From NCBI GenBank assembly GCA_021229015.1, contig CM037794.1, forward strand, positions 44,390,644 to 44,454,643: 64,000 nucleotides of DNA, read 5' to 3'. Position 1 is the first letter of the stretch. Every line of letters begins with the position of its first letter. The position numbers and the translations under genes are program-made. This stretch comes from Solen grandis. Its lineage: Eukaryota; Mollusca; Bivalvia; Adapedonta; Solenidae. A model generated the notes under the pieces. The model was not told the DNA's origin. It saw only the letters and a list, made by a program, of their open reading frames with translations, and searched no databases. Shown here in pieces: positions 48,894 to 61,276 of this stretch.

Positions 48894-50017
48894 ACTGAAC
48901 GTCTTCATGTATTTTGTTATTTAGAAAATTGATTTGAAAATGGACAATGTTAGTTGCGTTGAGATTGTTATATGAAAGATTTTTTTTTGATTAGCTTTTA
49001 AAATTTAATCATTGCTGTATATGTTTATGGTAGACTGATTTGGGTACAATTGATTTTTGTGCACTAATGTTCCAGATATGTTGACATAATCAATTTATGT
49101 TGCTTTTTAATTGTTTATTCATGAATATGTACGTTTTAAATATGATGATTTTGAAAAAGAAGAAAAAACTTTTTTGCATAATGATGTTTACAGCAGTGTA
49201 AATATATATACGAATGTGGAAGTGCTATTGCATGTGAGGAAAATGCAATTCAATGCTAAAACGTCTTAAGAACTAAAAAAAGAAAAAGAAAAACAAACTA
49301 TTTGCTGCCTCGTATCGTCAAATATGTTTTGCATTTCTTTTATCTAAGATAAGGTGGGAGAGTATTGCCGATTGAAAAACATTCTTCTTGTATCGTTGGA
49401 GAATGATGACAAGCGGAAAACGATTTTCAGAGCCATTTTGTAGTTATAGATATATCTAAAATATATTCAAATGTGCCTTTTGTACTATATTTATTATCTA
49501 CAATTTTGTACTTTCTATGTTTCATATTCTTAATAAGGTATATTTACGTAGTTTTTAATTAATGGTAATTTGTATATGTGGTTAATACTGTGTTATTTAT
49601 ATAGAGGTCTGTACCGGATTTATAGTCAGTGACTTTAGAGACGCCTCGTGTATAAATTTTGATTTTTCACAACAATTAGCTGATAAGCAGGTTGGCATTT
49701 TCTTTAACCATTATTATTAAGTGTTAAAATAATTGTAGGATATTAAATTGCTGGAAAATGGCCTCATTACATTTATAAATTGTCCAAAAATGGTTTTGAA
49801 ACACAAAATAAATATTCGACAATTGTCCAAGGTGAGGCGTATTCAAAGCCCGTCGATATCCCTCAATATTCAATTAGTTCAATGTTACTTGTTCGTTAGG
49901 TTAAACATGGCTATTAAATATTGGTATATTGATAACAACAGTTTGAACACCATAGTTTTTTGACACAGTTCGTAGTCTAGTGTCGGGCTTTTTATAATTA
50001 TACTATAATTACATGTA

Positions 50018-50424
50018 TGAGGTGTGTCCAAAACATTCGTTCACACCAAGATAAGAACAAAAAATGTAATCTGTTTGTTATAGAAATATTTGTTCATAAA
50101 CACTACTGTTTCTGTTAATGTTACATTATCCATTCAGCTATTACAAAATAACGACAGTTTAAAAGGCACACTATCAGACTTGCGGCGCACTTTAAATGGC
50201 TTTGTGATGTTGACGTCATGTTTTTTTTAAAGTTTTTTTTCTTCAAATTAGCACCCATCACAGTCAATGTGTGTCTATGATAAGAAGTCCCTGTTAAGGA
50301 TATCACATTAAAATGTTGCCCGAGAGGAGTATATTATGAATATGAAATGTATTAAACATAATCTAGTTATTTAGATGTTATATTTATGATATAATCTCAG
50401 TCCACGAACGTTTTGGACACACCT
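50018..50424. mobile_element. MITE with TA target duplication (copy in A)
   Basis: The 407-bp element has TIRs GAGGTGTGTCCAAAACATTC and the complement of ACGAACGTTTTGGACACACC, and is flanked by TA on both sides. TIR style and TA duplication point to the Tc1/mariner superfamily. No transposase. Its duplicate is at 52381-52703. Confidence 0.75.
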
Positions 50425-50528
50425 TACGCTTTTAATTTATTATCGTTGCAATAACCTGGTATTGCCGCCATGTATTTATGTGTGTGTGTGTGTGTCATTT
50501 TGAAATGTTAATTTTTTATTTTTCTTTT

Positions 50529-50611
50529 AAATACACATGTCGCATGAAAACTGATAATTACAATCATAAATTTGAACAGTAATTATCAGTTTTCATACGA
50601 CATGTGTATTT
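50529..50611. repeat. Strong hairpin: 33-bp stem, one mismatch, 17-base loop
   Basis: The left arm 50529-50561 contains ACACATGTCGCATGAAAACT; the right arm 50579-50611 is its reverse complement with a single difference (CGC against CGT). It sits at the end of copy A of the duplication; only traces remain in copy B. Confidence 0.85.
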
Positions 50612-51234
50612 TTACAGAGAATGAAACGTAATTGGGCTTGAGAGGTGCATCTGTAAATTGTTGCTAATACCACATATTCATTAACATTAATCAATTTACA
50701 TATGCTATATTGGATGAAAACATGCCGATAGATTTCTTTCGAAAACAAATTTTCCGCTTTAATTTAAGTAATAAAACATGAAATACACTGATGAAAATGT
50801 TCGATTACTAAGACGTCTTTAGATCTAAAAAAAATGATTAAAGAAACATACAATTATCAAACTTCGTGCTGGCTTGTTTCGTCAAATACTTATTGCATTC
50901 CTTATATCTAAAATAAGGTGGAAGAATATTTCAGAATGAAAATCATTCCACTGTGTAACCTTTACCATTGGAGAATGCTGATAATCGGAAAACGATATTC
51001 AGAGCCCGTTTGTAGTTATAATTGTATGAAAAATATAATTTAATGTGTGCTTTGTATTATATCTATTATCTACAACTTTCCATTTTGTATGTATTGTGTT
51101 AACAATAAGGTATATGTTATGTAGTGTGTAATTAATGGTAAAATGTGTACGTGACAAGTAATGTGCTATTTATATAAAGTTTGATACTGAGTATATACTC
51201 AATGACTTTAAAAACGCCTCATGTACTCATTACT

Positions 51235-51460
51235 GGTTCTACCAAAGAACATATCTCCTGTGTATCGGTGCTATACACCTGGCACGTAAAAGAACCAAGG
51301 GGTTTTATTCGCAAAATGAGCTAGGGTATCACACTCGGACTCCCTTGCATCAAACTACCGTCCCTTCTGATACTGTCTCTTCAGCAAAAACAGAACCCAC
51401 ACGTGAGGAATCCTTGTTTGTAGGGTCTAAAATATGGTCATAATAATCAGAAAATGATTG
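51235..51460 (+). repeat. Interspersed repeat fragment (present only in copy B)
   Basis: The segment contains TATACACCTGGCACGTAAAAG, less its last base in the shared core, then GAGCTAGGGTATCACACTCG and CATCAAACTACCGTCCCTTC. The sequence reads like a widespread bivalve interspersed element; that comparison is from memory. It interrupts the duplicated sequence in copy B only. Confidence 0.55.
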
Positions 51461-51742
51461 CTAGCCATCACAAAAATGAATAAAAGAAAGATATGTATTA
51501 AACTTTGGTATATCACAATATTTTGCTGATTCACAGGTTGACCTTTCTATTAAACTCTATTAGTGTAATGATACAAAAACTAGGATATAAAACACGCACA
51601 AATTATATTCTGGATTATGCCTCATTTCACTTCAAAATTATCCAACACTTTCCAAAAAACACAAATTCGATATTCTACATTTGCTCAAGGTGAGGCATAT
51701 ATAAAGTCATTGAGTTTCCTGTTTACTTATTTTGGTGTTAAG

Positions 51743-52251
51743 GTATACGCCCCATAATAGCCATCAACGTCATGCATGTAACTTCACAATATAAGCTTTT
51801 AAAATAACAAACAATGGAAATCTTAGTGGCAAATAGCAATTTGACATGTCATAACATGTGACAGAAGTTCTTTATTACCCCCCCCCCCACCTTGATAAGT
51901 TGTTGTCATGAGTTATCTCCGCTGAAAACTAAAACAGTGACTTACTCAATTATCATACGATAAAGTTTATATTTCTTTTCAAGAAATTTGAAACAGTATC
52001 ACATAATGCATCTTTCTACTGTGTGTTTTCTCGAAAATCATATTCAGTTAGTCATATTCGTAGAAATTGCATTTTTCCCTTAGATTTAAATGTTAATATA
52101 GATATATATTATCTCCCTAACATAAAATACAACTTGGAAAAACTCTCCGTGGAACAAATTTATTTTTAGATGTCTTCAAACTGACAAAGTTTCAAAGAAA
52201 TATTACCTTTCAGTGACAAGATATGGAAAATGGCTTTTAAGGGGCGTTTAC
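51743..52251. mobile_element. MITE-like element with 20-bp TIRs, nested in copy B
   Basis: The left end GTATACGCCCCATAATAGCC matches the complement of the right end (GGCTTTTAAGGGGCGTTTAC) at 17 of 20 positions. The element is about 509 bp with no open frame and has no counterpart in copy A. Confidence 0.65.
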
Positions 52252-52380
52252 TGTAATTGTGCTTTAAGTTACAAATGACTGTAGAAAGTGTCAATTGATA
52301 ACAACAGTTTGGACATAAGGTTTTCGACACAGTTCATAGTAAAGCATTTGTATTTTATAAATATTATATCATCACATGTA

Positions 52381-52703
52381 CGAGGTGTGTCAAAAAAATT
52401 CGTGTACACCAACATTAGAAAAAAGCCATGCATTTCTTATAGAAAAATATGTCCATAATCACCGGACCTTTTGTAAAAATTAACGCCAGTTAGCAAACAT
52501 TCAATAATGGCTTTGTGACGTCGATTTCACGTTTTAAAACATACACCCAACACAGTTAATGTGTGTCTTTGGTCAGAGGCCCTTTACAATGGATACCCAA
52601 GAAGTGTATATCATGAATATGAATTGTATTCACCATAAAGTTGTTATTTAGACGATATATTTCAGATATAATCTTTGTCCACGAACGTTTTGGACACACC
52701 CCG
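52381..52703. mobile_element. MITE with TA target duplication (copy in B)
   Basis: Same element as 50018-50424, shortened to 323 bp. TIRs are more diverged (GAGGTGTGTCAAAAAAATTC at the left), and TA flanks remain on both sides. Confidence 0.7.
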
Positions 52704-52979
52704 TATGCTTTTAATGTACTAACTTTGCAGTAACTTTTATTACCGCAATGTAAATTGTACTGTGTATTGTTTTAAAATGTTTATTTTTTTTTAAATCCAA
52801 GTACTATTTAAACTTATAAATGTCGTAAGCAGTATTCATGTGACATGCGTAGTTTACAGTAAATAAAGGATAGTCAGGTTTGAGATATGTCATCTGTTCG
52901 TCAAACTTTTTAATACAACATGCACCTTAACATTGATGCATTTACATGAAAGTGGTATTATATACAGGGCGAGTGCATT

Positions 52980-54200
52980 AATTTGATAATCGTAGTTAAA
53001 TGTGTAGTGTATACAGTAGTACCTGTACCTACAGCGGAGCAGTGTTACAATTCTTAAAGAAAGTCAGATGTTCATAGTTTACAATAGAAGCATGGTATAC
53101 TCACGTACAAATATTTAAGTTAGAAGCAGTTCATAAAATCGTTGCAAAGTATACAAGAAGAAACAGTTTACGCAAAAGTATAAATATATTTTTGGAGAAG
53201 GATATACAATGGGTGAAATGAATACATATATAGATCTGTGCTCAAATAAAACACGTCTTTGTCATTGTATGTATTTGAATAAGTGTAAATACAAGGAGCA
53301 GTTATTTAAAGATATAGCTGTTACATACGGATCAGTGCACGATAGTTCCATTAGAAGCAGTGTATTTAATGAAAGAAATGTATGAATTAAAATATGTTTA
53401 AGCAGTTTATAGAATTAGATTATTATTTATACAATTATAATGACGTTAGGAATATTATAAATTGGATCATTAAAACTATCAAGATAAGTGTGTCGGCTTG
53501 GGAAATTTTTTTTTTCTTTATCGCAGTATATACATTTTGTTTTAAAACGATTATGATTTATTACAAAATAGAGATTGTGTGCAAGTAGGTATAGATTAGA
53601 TATTATATATGTAAGCGGTATTCCTAAGATAAGTCGATTATATTAGTATGATGTTGTTCACATCTTAAGCAATGTATAGATTGGTTAAGTATATGTATAC
53701 ATATTTTAGACGTTATGTTAGGAAAAGTTTTCTCAATCGGCAAGGTGTATACATTAAAGGCAATGTACAATGCAAGCAGTATATAGATTATCATGGGGTT
53801 AAGGTTTTAAAAGGGTATAGCTATATAAGGATTAATAATATAAACAGTTCTAATATTAGTATAATTCTTTCTACAGTAGAAGCAGTATATCCATTTATAT
53901 AGATGAATTAGAAAAGTAATACATGTATAGGTTGAAATGCACAGATTCATATAAATTTACAGATCAATGCTTATATAATGGAAAAGGTTATTTACCATAG
54001 CAGCCGTATATGCAACACTATCAGTGAATGTAGTCAATATCAGAATGATAACAATGGCAAATATATGCGTATACAATAACCGTAGTAAAGTATAAATTAG
54101 AAACAGTGTATAAATTGTAAGTAGTGTATATACTATAAAAACACATACACATATTTGACATTATTAACATAGGGAGCAGTGTAAAAGATGATGTGGACAG
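52980..54200. repeat. AT-rich region with degenerate AGCAGTGTATA-like short repeats
   Basis: Phrases such as GAAGCAGT, GTAGTGTATA, AAACAGTGTATAAA and AGTATAAAT recur irregularly over about 1.2 kb. Spacing is uneven, so this may be an old, scrambled satellite. Short open frames at 53394-53588 and 53672-53902 result from low complexity. Confidence 0.45.
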
Positions 54201-56930
54201 TTTTAGAGTATTCCATAAAGAAAAATTAAATTGTACTGATTACTTAAACAATTTTACTACTTAAATTTGCAATAGTTCATTTTCTGTAATGTCATATTCG
54301 TAGCTTTGCTTTGTATGTTTTCTTATAATAAATCGTGTCTTATTAATTTGTGTTGTTATATTGTCTTTCCTGTTTACTGGCCTAGTTCCAGTATTCCAGT
54401 AAAATCTCGTTGGTGCATCAGATAAATTTGATACAAAGCAGATGCATTTATTTAAATATGAAAATTATCACAATCAAAATTGATATTTTTCTGTTCCATA
54501 CTTCGCAGGAAATATTTTACATCATATTCCATTATGATATTATTGACCCATAACTTTTTACATCTATAAGGAGAAATGACTGCGAGATAAAAGTATCGGA
54601 CTGGGACTTAAGAATATTTTATTCTCAATAATCTTATTGAAACTTATTTTTATTGTCTTTAAAAATAAAACTACAAAAATCAAATAAAACAATCTCGCAA
54701 ACTCTCAAAAAAATCAAATGTTTACCTTTGAGTTTCATATTTTTTGATACCCATGTTACTTAAATCAAACTAAATATAAAATTTTGTTAAGGAATCATTT
54801 ATCTCTAATAAGTTTGTTTTGTCATATACATTGTACTTTATAGGATGATTTGTATTTTTGTCCTTTAATCTGACACAGAACCCTAAACTATGAGTGAAAA
54901 CTTTCCTAGTGAAAGGAGGACAATAGTTGAAAATAACATTTCTATCTGAAAGAACATACGGTAATAAAACAATTGTTATTAGTTTGCATATACGTACAAA
55001 TATAGAACTAGTCATTTGGTAAGTTCATATTTGGAGTTATTACACATAATGTAACACACTCTTTTTCTAGAAATACAGATTTATAATTTGTAAGGCATTA
55101 TTAATAGATGAATTAATCAATTGTTTATTAGCAGTCACAATAAAATACGAAATAATTAAAACTCTAGTTAGTCTTTGAATTAGCATACACACAGAATATA
55201 CTGATTTTATGATTTATAAAATCCATGTAACATCAAAACTTCGGTCTCTAAATCTACTGAACTAGGTCAGACCGAAGGCAATGCGAGTACGTCGATGAGT
55301 ACAAAACTATACACACGTTTGAAAATATGTTTGAATTATTTTATTTACAAATTATAATCGAAATGTTTACTTAATAATTGTTCTCAAATGAAGAAGGATT
55401 TCACTGCATTCACTGTAGATCCGAAGTAAGTGTAAAATGATACATCTTATTTTATTATATTCAAACTTGTTGAGAAAAGTAAAGTATGAGTTATATAGTT
55501 TAATGGATAACTATCAAATGCGCATGTAATTATAAAAAAAGAAAACCAAATCACACAAACGACTCAGAATATAAACTTGTTTACGTATTAAAAGAGCGCA
55601 TTTTAAAAAATGCACTATTAATAGAGACATTAATTATTTGATCAGAATATCATTAATACACTTTCATTCCTTTTCAAACTATCATTGAGAGGAGTTCCAT
55701 ATTAGGAAATAACGGGATAAAATTGTACTAAAAACCTAAAAACAAATACATTTAAGGGTACTATGAAATTTATTTTATAATACAAGCAGATACACAATGT
55801 GAAACGATTCAAGGATAATGATTTTTATTTTGCAATATGATAAAGGAGTTAATATTGTCCGGGAACAGTATTTAACAAGATTTTCTCTCTTGTTGATTTT
55901 ACACTTAATGAATCAATTCGTGTGCTACTTTACTATCCTTTAAAATCCTTCATATGGTAGCCATCATTTTACATTCTCTGCCAAACATGTAAACTCTTTC
56001 ACAGGACACAAATGAACACAAATATTTATTTACTGAATTAGATTGAAAATTACAAGACCATTTTGCATAAAACTTTAGGCAGAAATGTGTCTATTTGCAC
56101 ATTATTATTTTTTCCCCATCACTTAATGCTTTAACATATTTATTTATAATACACATGTGTTAAACTAAAGGGGTAAAATACAGTGCCATGTATTATATTG
56201 TTGTATAATGAATCAATATATTGTCATCAAAATCAACATTAGTGTAGTTTTCATGAGCACTAAAATTTGCTTGACCGTAAGTATGTTTCTGCCAGATTAA
56301 CAAATTAATAACAGAACAATTTTAAAATTATCGAACTTGGTTCCATAACCACATACCAAATGAATGCAAAAAACAACAAAATATATGTATAATACATGCT
56401 ATTCTCGGAAGACCATTTATAAGGTAAAGTTAATGAATATGATAACCACCACGCCATTTGAAAATAATTGTTGAGGTAACTAATAAAGCGGTCGATTTTT
56501 TTCTCAAAATTTTATGTTCAATCTTGGATATTTTAAATTATAATTGTTTTGTAAAAAACAGCACACATTTGATAAATGTCACCTAGTTTTCTCGGAGCAA
56601 GTCAAATAGCAAAATGAGATAACAAATTATTGAGGGTTATTTGCACAGACTTAGATCTAATATGTCCTTTTGTATTTGATATAATGTGTACATATATTAA
56701 TCATGGCAGTACCATGCCAAAATAGCAATATAAAATAATCAGATGCACGATGATCGTGACATGAAAGCATATTTGTATAAAATTTTCGATGACCTCATAT
56801 CACGCCTAATTTAAATTCATATAATGCTTACATATTTATTACAGAAAATGAAGAGTCTCCATATTCTTAATGGCCAAAGATATAAACACTTTACTCCAAA
56901 ATAACAGACGGTAAACATTGGATTTTTAAG
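54201..56930. other. Intergenic, no gene seen
   Basis: AT-rich sequence on both strands without recognisable exons, RNAs or clear repeats. Confidence 0.5.
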
Positions 56931-57071
56931 GTATAGTCCCTGTAATGGTTCGGCTACATTTTGGACCTCATGGCCTTTTACGAAGTTAACTAAGGTTTTA
57001 TTAAGGTGCCTTGGTTATCTTATCTTGGTTAAGTGGTCCAAGACGTAGCGGAACCATTACAGGGTCTTTAC
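56931..57071. mobile_element. 141-bp fold-back MITE
   Basis: The ends CCCTGTAATGGTTCGGCTAC and GTAGCGGAACCATTACAGGG are complementary with one mismatch. Complementarity continues inward (TTGGACC against GGTCCAAG). No coding content. Confidence 0.8.
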
Positions 57072-57851
57072 TTTAAGTAATCTAATTAAGAAACAGAACA
57101 CTATTTGAGAGACGCCTTCTTCAGAATCACGAGAAACGAATGCGACTGTGTATGTTTCAATCTTTGCCAAAACCGTTCATAAAATTTTATTGATTTATTC
57201 CCTATTAAAATAATTATTTATGCATTTGCAATAACCTACATTTCATGCCTATAGAAATACTAAATAATGCTTTAAAATGGTATCAAGTCACATAATCCAG
57301 ACACAGTCGAACCAGTCATGAAACTTTATATATACTGGGTGGTAAGGCAGATTTCCTTATCTGAACAAAGTATACTATTTATGTAGTCTGCGATCGTAAC
57401 GACGACATTCTCTTTAAACCAGCTTAAAATTAAATAATTGGGATATCGGAAAAAATAATGGAATGTTTTGGAAAAAATTAAATAGCAAAATTGATGCGCC
57501 CCACATAAATCAACTTAACTAAGATGAAAAATCAAACATATATCCCAATCTGAACGCTGCACGAGATTAATAAATTACTGAACCGACATATTGTTCTTTT
57601 TATTTAATTCTTTCCTGCTATGCTACACATTTAAAACGAATTAATCATAAATTTTACCCTGTGGGGGCCCCGGATTCCTGAAGTCGCACTTATAAATCGC
57701 AATTTGTTCTAGAAGAATATTCCAATAAAAACATAGATATTGTGTAATCAACATTTCTTTCAATTATTTCTTGAAACATTTCATGTTATTTCAAGGTAGA
57801 AAAAAAAAGATTGAAATGTCGTAAAAAGTAAGAACAGTGGTTTTGAAACGT
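57072..57851. other. Intergenic, no gene seen
   Basis: AT-rich, ending at the second assembly gap. Confidence 0.5.
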
Positions 57852-57951
57852 NNNNNNNNNNNNNNNNNNNNNNNNNNNNNNNNNNNNNNNNNNNNNNNNN
57901 NNNNNNNNNNNNNNNNNNNNNNNNNNNNNNNNNNNNNNNNNNNNNNNNNNN
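57852..57951. other. Assembly gap (100 N)
   Basis: Exactly 100 Ns. Sequence after the gap is T-rich and of low complexity. Confidence 0.99.
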
Positions 57952-58067
57952 TAGTTAAATTTAAAAGTTATAGCTTTTTTTTAAATTTTTTGGTTAAGGT
58001 TTTGTTTAGTTTAAAGCTTTATTTAGTTTGAGGATTTGTTTAGTTCAAAGCTCCAGTCTATTGCAGA

Positions 58068-58125
58068 CAAAAAATCCCCAAATGACTGAAATACTGTTGA
58101 TGGGATGTAAGACCCAAACAGACAA
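58068..58125 (-). repeat. SINE-like interspersed element, short copy 4
   Basis: CCCAAATGACTGAAATACTG, then TTGATGGGATGTAAGACCC matches the terminal part of the copies at 7565-7732 (reverse complement of 2647-2801). Confidence 0.6.
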
Positions 58126-59476
58126 TCAATCTTATATTTCTTGTAACTTGGGAAACCACTGTGTTATAGATATTTGAAAAACAAGACTGAAACATTCACC
58201 TGAAATTTCGAACATGTTAACAACCTTACATTGGACTTCCTCGTTTTCATCACAAGTGCTTTTCAAAATGGCCAAAATTTGAGTAACTTGCTTTAATATT
58301 TTTGATAATGCAGTTTTTTCTACAACCAGTATCATTCTAAAAATTACTGGATATCTTTTGTAAGACATGTATTATTCCCTCAGTTTCAGACAAAACATTT
58401 CATTTACTTTAGACAGAAAACTGTCAGGATCAATGTACAAGCAATAATAATTCTTTTTCCAATATACTAGTGAGATTTTCCTTTGCTTATTTTCTTTTTA
58501 AGAATTTTGAATACTCTGAGCATTTTGAACACCCCTCACCGAATTATAATTACATTGCAGGAAGAGATTTAACAACAGAACATAAAATTCTTTTGTCAGG
58601 ATTGAGAAGCTATATTTTTTTTTTATCCTTTGTAAATAAAAGCTAAAGATTAAAATATTTACTGTTGAAAGGGTCTCACAAATGCATATTGAAATACACA
58701 AAGGGTTATTTATTGTCAACAACAAATGTTTATTGATAAAGACATTAAATGGCCATGTGTAAGGAACGGTTAAATACCTAAGTACAAAACCCCAGTGGAG
58801 GTGTTATTTGGTGAATTTGTACATTGAGGGCATTATGGGTTTACATCACACAATGAAGATGTCATTTATTAATTGTTCTCATGAACGATATAGATTTAAA
58901 AAGCATCTATTGTGGTGCAAAAAGACCATTGGCTTCATTATTTTATGTATACACCTCAAGGGCTGACAGCCAAACTATTCTATCTCCTTCTGTTTCTATA
59001 TGCACTTAAATTACTTTGTGGTCAAGACATCTTAAAGGTGATCAATCATATACAATAAAATTTTAGAATTATGAAATTTTCATCTTTAAAGTTAAGACTT
59101 TCATATTATTCAAATTTAGTCATTTTTTTTTATAAAACTAAATGATATGCAATGAGCTGTTTTTTTTTTTAAAACTTTTTTTAAATACAATCAAACATGT
59201 CGTAAGTGGTCAGTCAAGGGAACAACAAAAAGTGACCGCTTGACAAAGGTGGTTGCTAATTAAAGGTTTAACATATATCAAAATACTAGATTTGTATTAT
59301 CAAAATTGACTGTTAAATGCAAATTGACCGCTTAATACAGGTGGCCACTAATATAGATTCAACTGTAAACAGTTTATTCCAGTTTATTCATCAAAGAGCC
59401 ATTTTAGGTAGCTTCAAAATACTTATAGCATGTTAACTTTTACTCTTCACCTCATTTAGACAAGTTTTGTCGCAAT
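58126..59476. other. Intergenic or intron, with a short direct repeat
   Basis: AGTGACCGCTTGACAAAGGT near 59231 and TTGACCGCTTAATACAGGTG near 59324 are diverged copies of one phrase, each followed by GGCCACTAAT- or GTTGCTAATT-like sequence. No gene was supported. Confidence 0.5.
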
Positions 59477-59895
59477 GGCAAACAGAGCAGACCCATACCA
59501 GACAGCTTACAGGAGCTATCTGATCAGGGTCTTCCAGGAGCTGTCTGATCAGGGTCTTCCAGGAGCTATCTGATCAGTGTCTTCCAGGAGCTATCTGATC
59601 AGGGTCTTCCAGGAGCTATCTGATCAGTGTCTTCCAGGAGCTATCTGATCAGGGTCTTCCAGGAGCTATCTGATCAGGGTCTTCCAGGAGCTATCTGATC
59701 AGTGTCTTCCAGGAGCTATCTGATCAGGGTCTTCCAGGAGCTATCTGATCAGGGTCTTCCAGGAGCTATCTGATCAGTGTCTTTCAGGAGCTATCTGATC
59801 AGTATCTTCCAGGAGCTGTCTGATCAGTGTCTTCCAGGAGCTTTCTGATCAGGGTCTTCCAGGAGCTGTCTGATCAGGGTCTCCTCTGTTTGCTC
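59477..59895. repeat. 25-bp minisatellite (about 16 units) framed by short inverted repeats
   Basis: The unit is TCTTCCAGGAGCTATCTGAT plus CAGGG or CAGTG; the TGATCAG phase advances by exactly 25 bp from 59521 to 59871. Variation is mainly CTATC/CTGTC and CAGGG/CAGTG. The array is bounded by GGCAAACAGAGCAGACCC (59477-59494) and its near complement GGGTCTCCTCTGTTTGCTC (59877-59895). Confidence 0.9.
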
Positions 59896-61276
59896 ATACA
59901 ATGTTTTAGCTCAGATTCTACAGTCTGCATGAGAAGGAATATTCCATTGTTTTATATACCGTTTCATGTTCAGTAAATAAATATTCAAGTTATAAATTAG
60001 TACAGGAATATTTATGAGATAAAGAGTTAATGATTAAGTTCTTATTTCTTTTTTAAAAAACAAAAGTAACTTGATTAAAAAAGAAAACTACACTTCCAAA
60101 AAAAAAAAGATTGATTGATGTGTTTGTTCACCTTTAATTATATACTCCCCTCCTTCAAATCAAATTTATGATTTAAGTGGGTCTGTTATTTATTATTAAG
60201 ACTGAATTGTGGGTAATATGCTATAAATAGATTACAGTTTACTTGAAGAATTTGTGGTTAGATTCTTTAATAAGTTAACAAATTAGGAAAGTTGGCTTAT
60301 TTTGGAGTAAGTGATAAGTAAGCATTTATTAATTCAATTAACATTTTGTTATTTTTCTGTGTGAGAATGAAAGAGATGTATTTTTTTGTAATAAGTATTG
60401 AAGTGAACCTAATTCATGAGACAAAAAAACTTAAAAACTCTCTTTTTATGTGTAATTGTTTACAATATTTCAAATAACGATTTCTAAATATGATTTTTTA
60501 AACTTATTTCTTTTTACATAGATTAGGAAACAAGTTCTAATGTACATGTCCCATACTGATCCTTTACAATGATTCCTGGGTTGGACCAGTACTTTGTGCC
60601 TGGGAAGATCATGAAAGATTCTTGACTCAATTTGGATTCAAACCTATGACCTTCAGATTCACAGAATACTAACTGGACAAAAGTACCCATTGTGATTCTT
60701 TGCAGATTTAATATCAGTAATGTCTGTTTTAATAAAGTGAGAAAGTTTAATATCAATAATTTCTGTTTTAAAAAAGTGAGAAAGGTTAATGATTTCGAGA
60801 AAGTTTGCCAGTTCCTGGCATAAATATTACAAAATTGTTTGGAAGGGATTTAAGGTAGTTCATATGTACCAGATTTAGTTTCAGTTGTTTGAAGTATGTA
60901 TTTTTGTATATGTTACATTTGTCTTTGTTTGACCATATACCTTAAGTCATGAAAAAAACAAAACAAAAAAGCACACACACGGAGGGAAAAATTACTTTTT
61001 CAATCTGTGTAAAACCAAATCAACATCCAAATTACATTATTTCAACCTCTTGTTTCAGATCAGTATGCAAGTAACTTGCCGGCTGATCAGGTTCTAGATT
61101 GATTCCAATCCTTTAAAATGAATTAGTGAAACAAAAGTGGACCATAAATTTTCCGAGATTTAATTTTATTTCTGATCTTGCATTCACTACCCTAAAAATA
61201 AACAGTGTTTAATATGTCCCATGAAAATCATGTGACCTTGACTTTTACACACTCCCTCTGTTTCTATGGTAACCAG
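59896..61276. other. Non-coding sequence upstream of the partial right-hand gene
   Basis: AT-rich. A patch at about 60570-60625 (GGTTGGACCAGTACTTTGTG) is similar to 31880-31925 in the receptor intron, suggesting one interspersed repeat family. No exon was supported. Confidence 0.5.

Larger units (their letters stand above)
49236..52805. repeat. Direct duplication downstream of the receptor: copy A 49236-50540, copy B 50790-52805
   Basis: The copies share, in the same order, TCGTCAAATA, TTGGAGAATG, CGGAAAACGAT, TTTGTAGTTATA, AATAAGGTATAT, the CCTCRTGTA block, CAAGGTGAGGC, a MITE, and finally CACGAACGTTTTGGACACACC. Copy B is longer because it carries a SINE-like insert (about 51235-51460) and a second MITE (51743-52251). 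No genes are in either copy. Confidence 0.8.

Noticed and set aside
59477..59895. CRISPR-like array
   Set aside because: The 25-bp units abut directly with no unique spacers, and the genome is animal.
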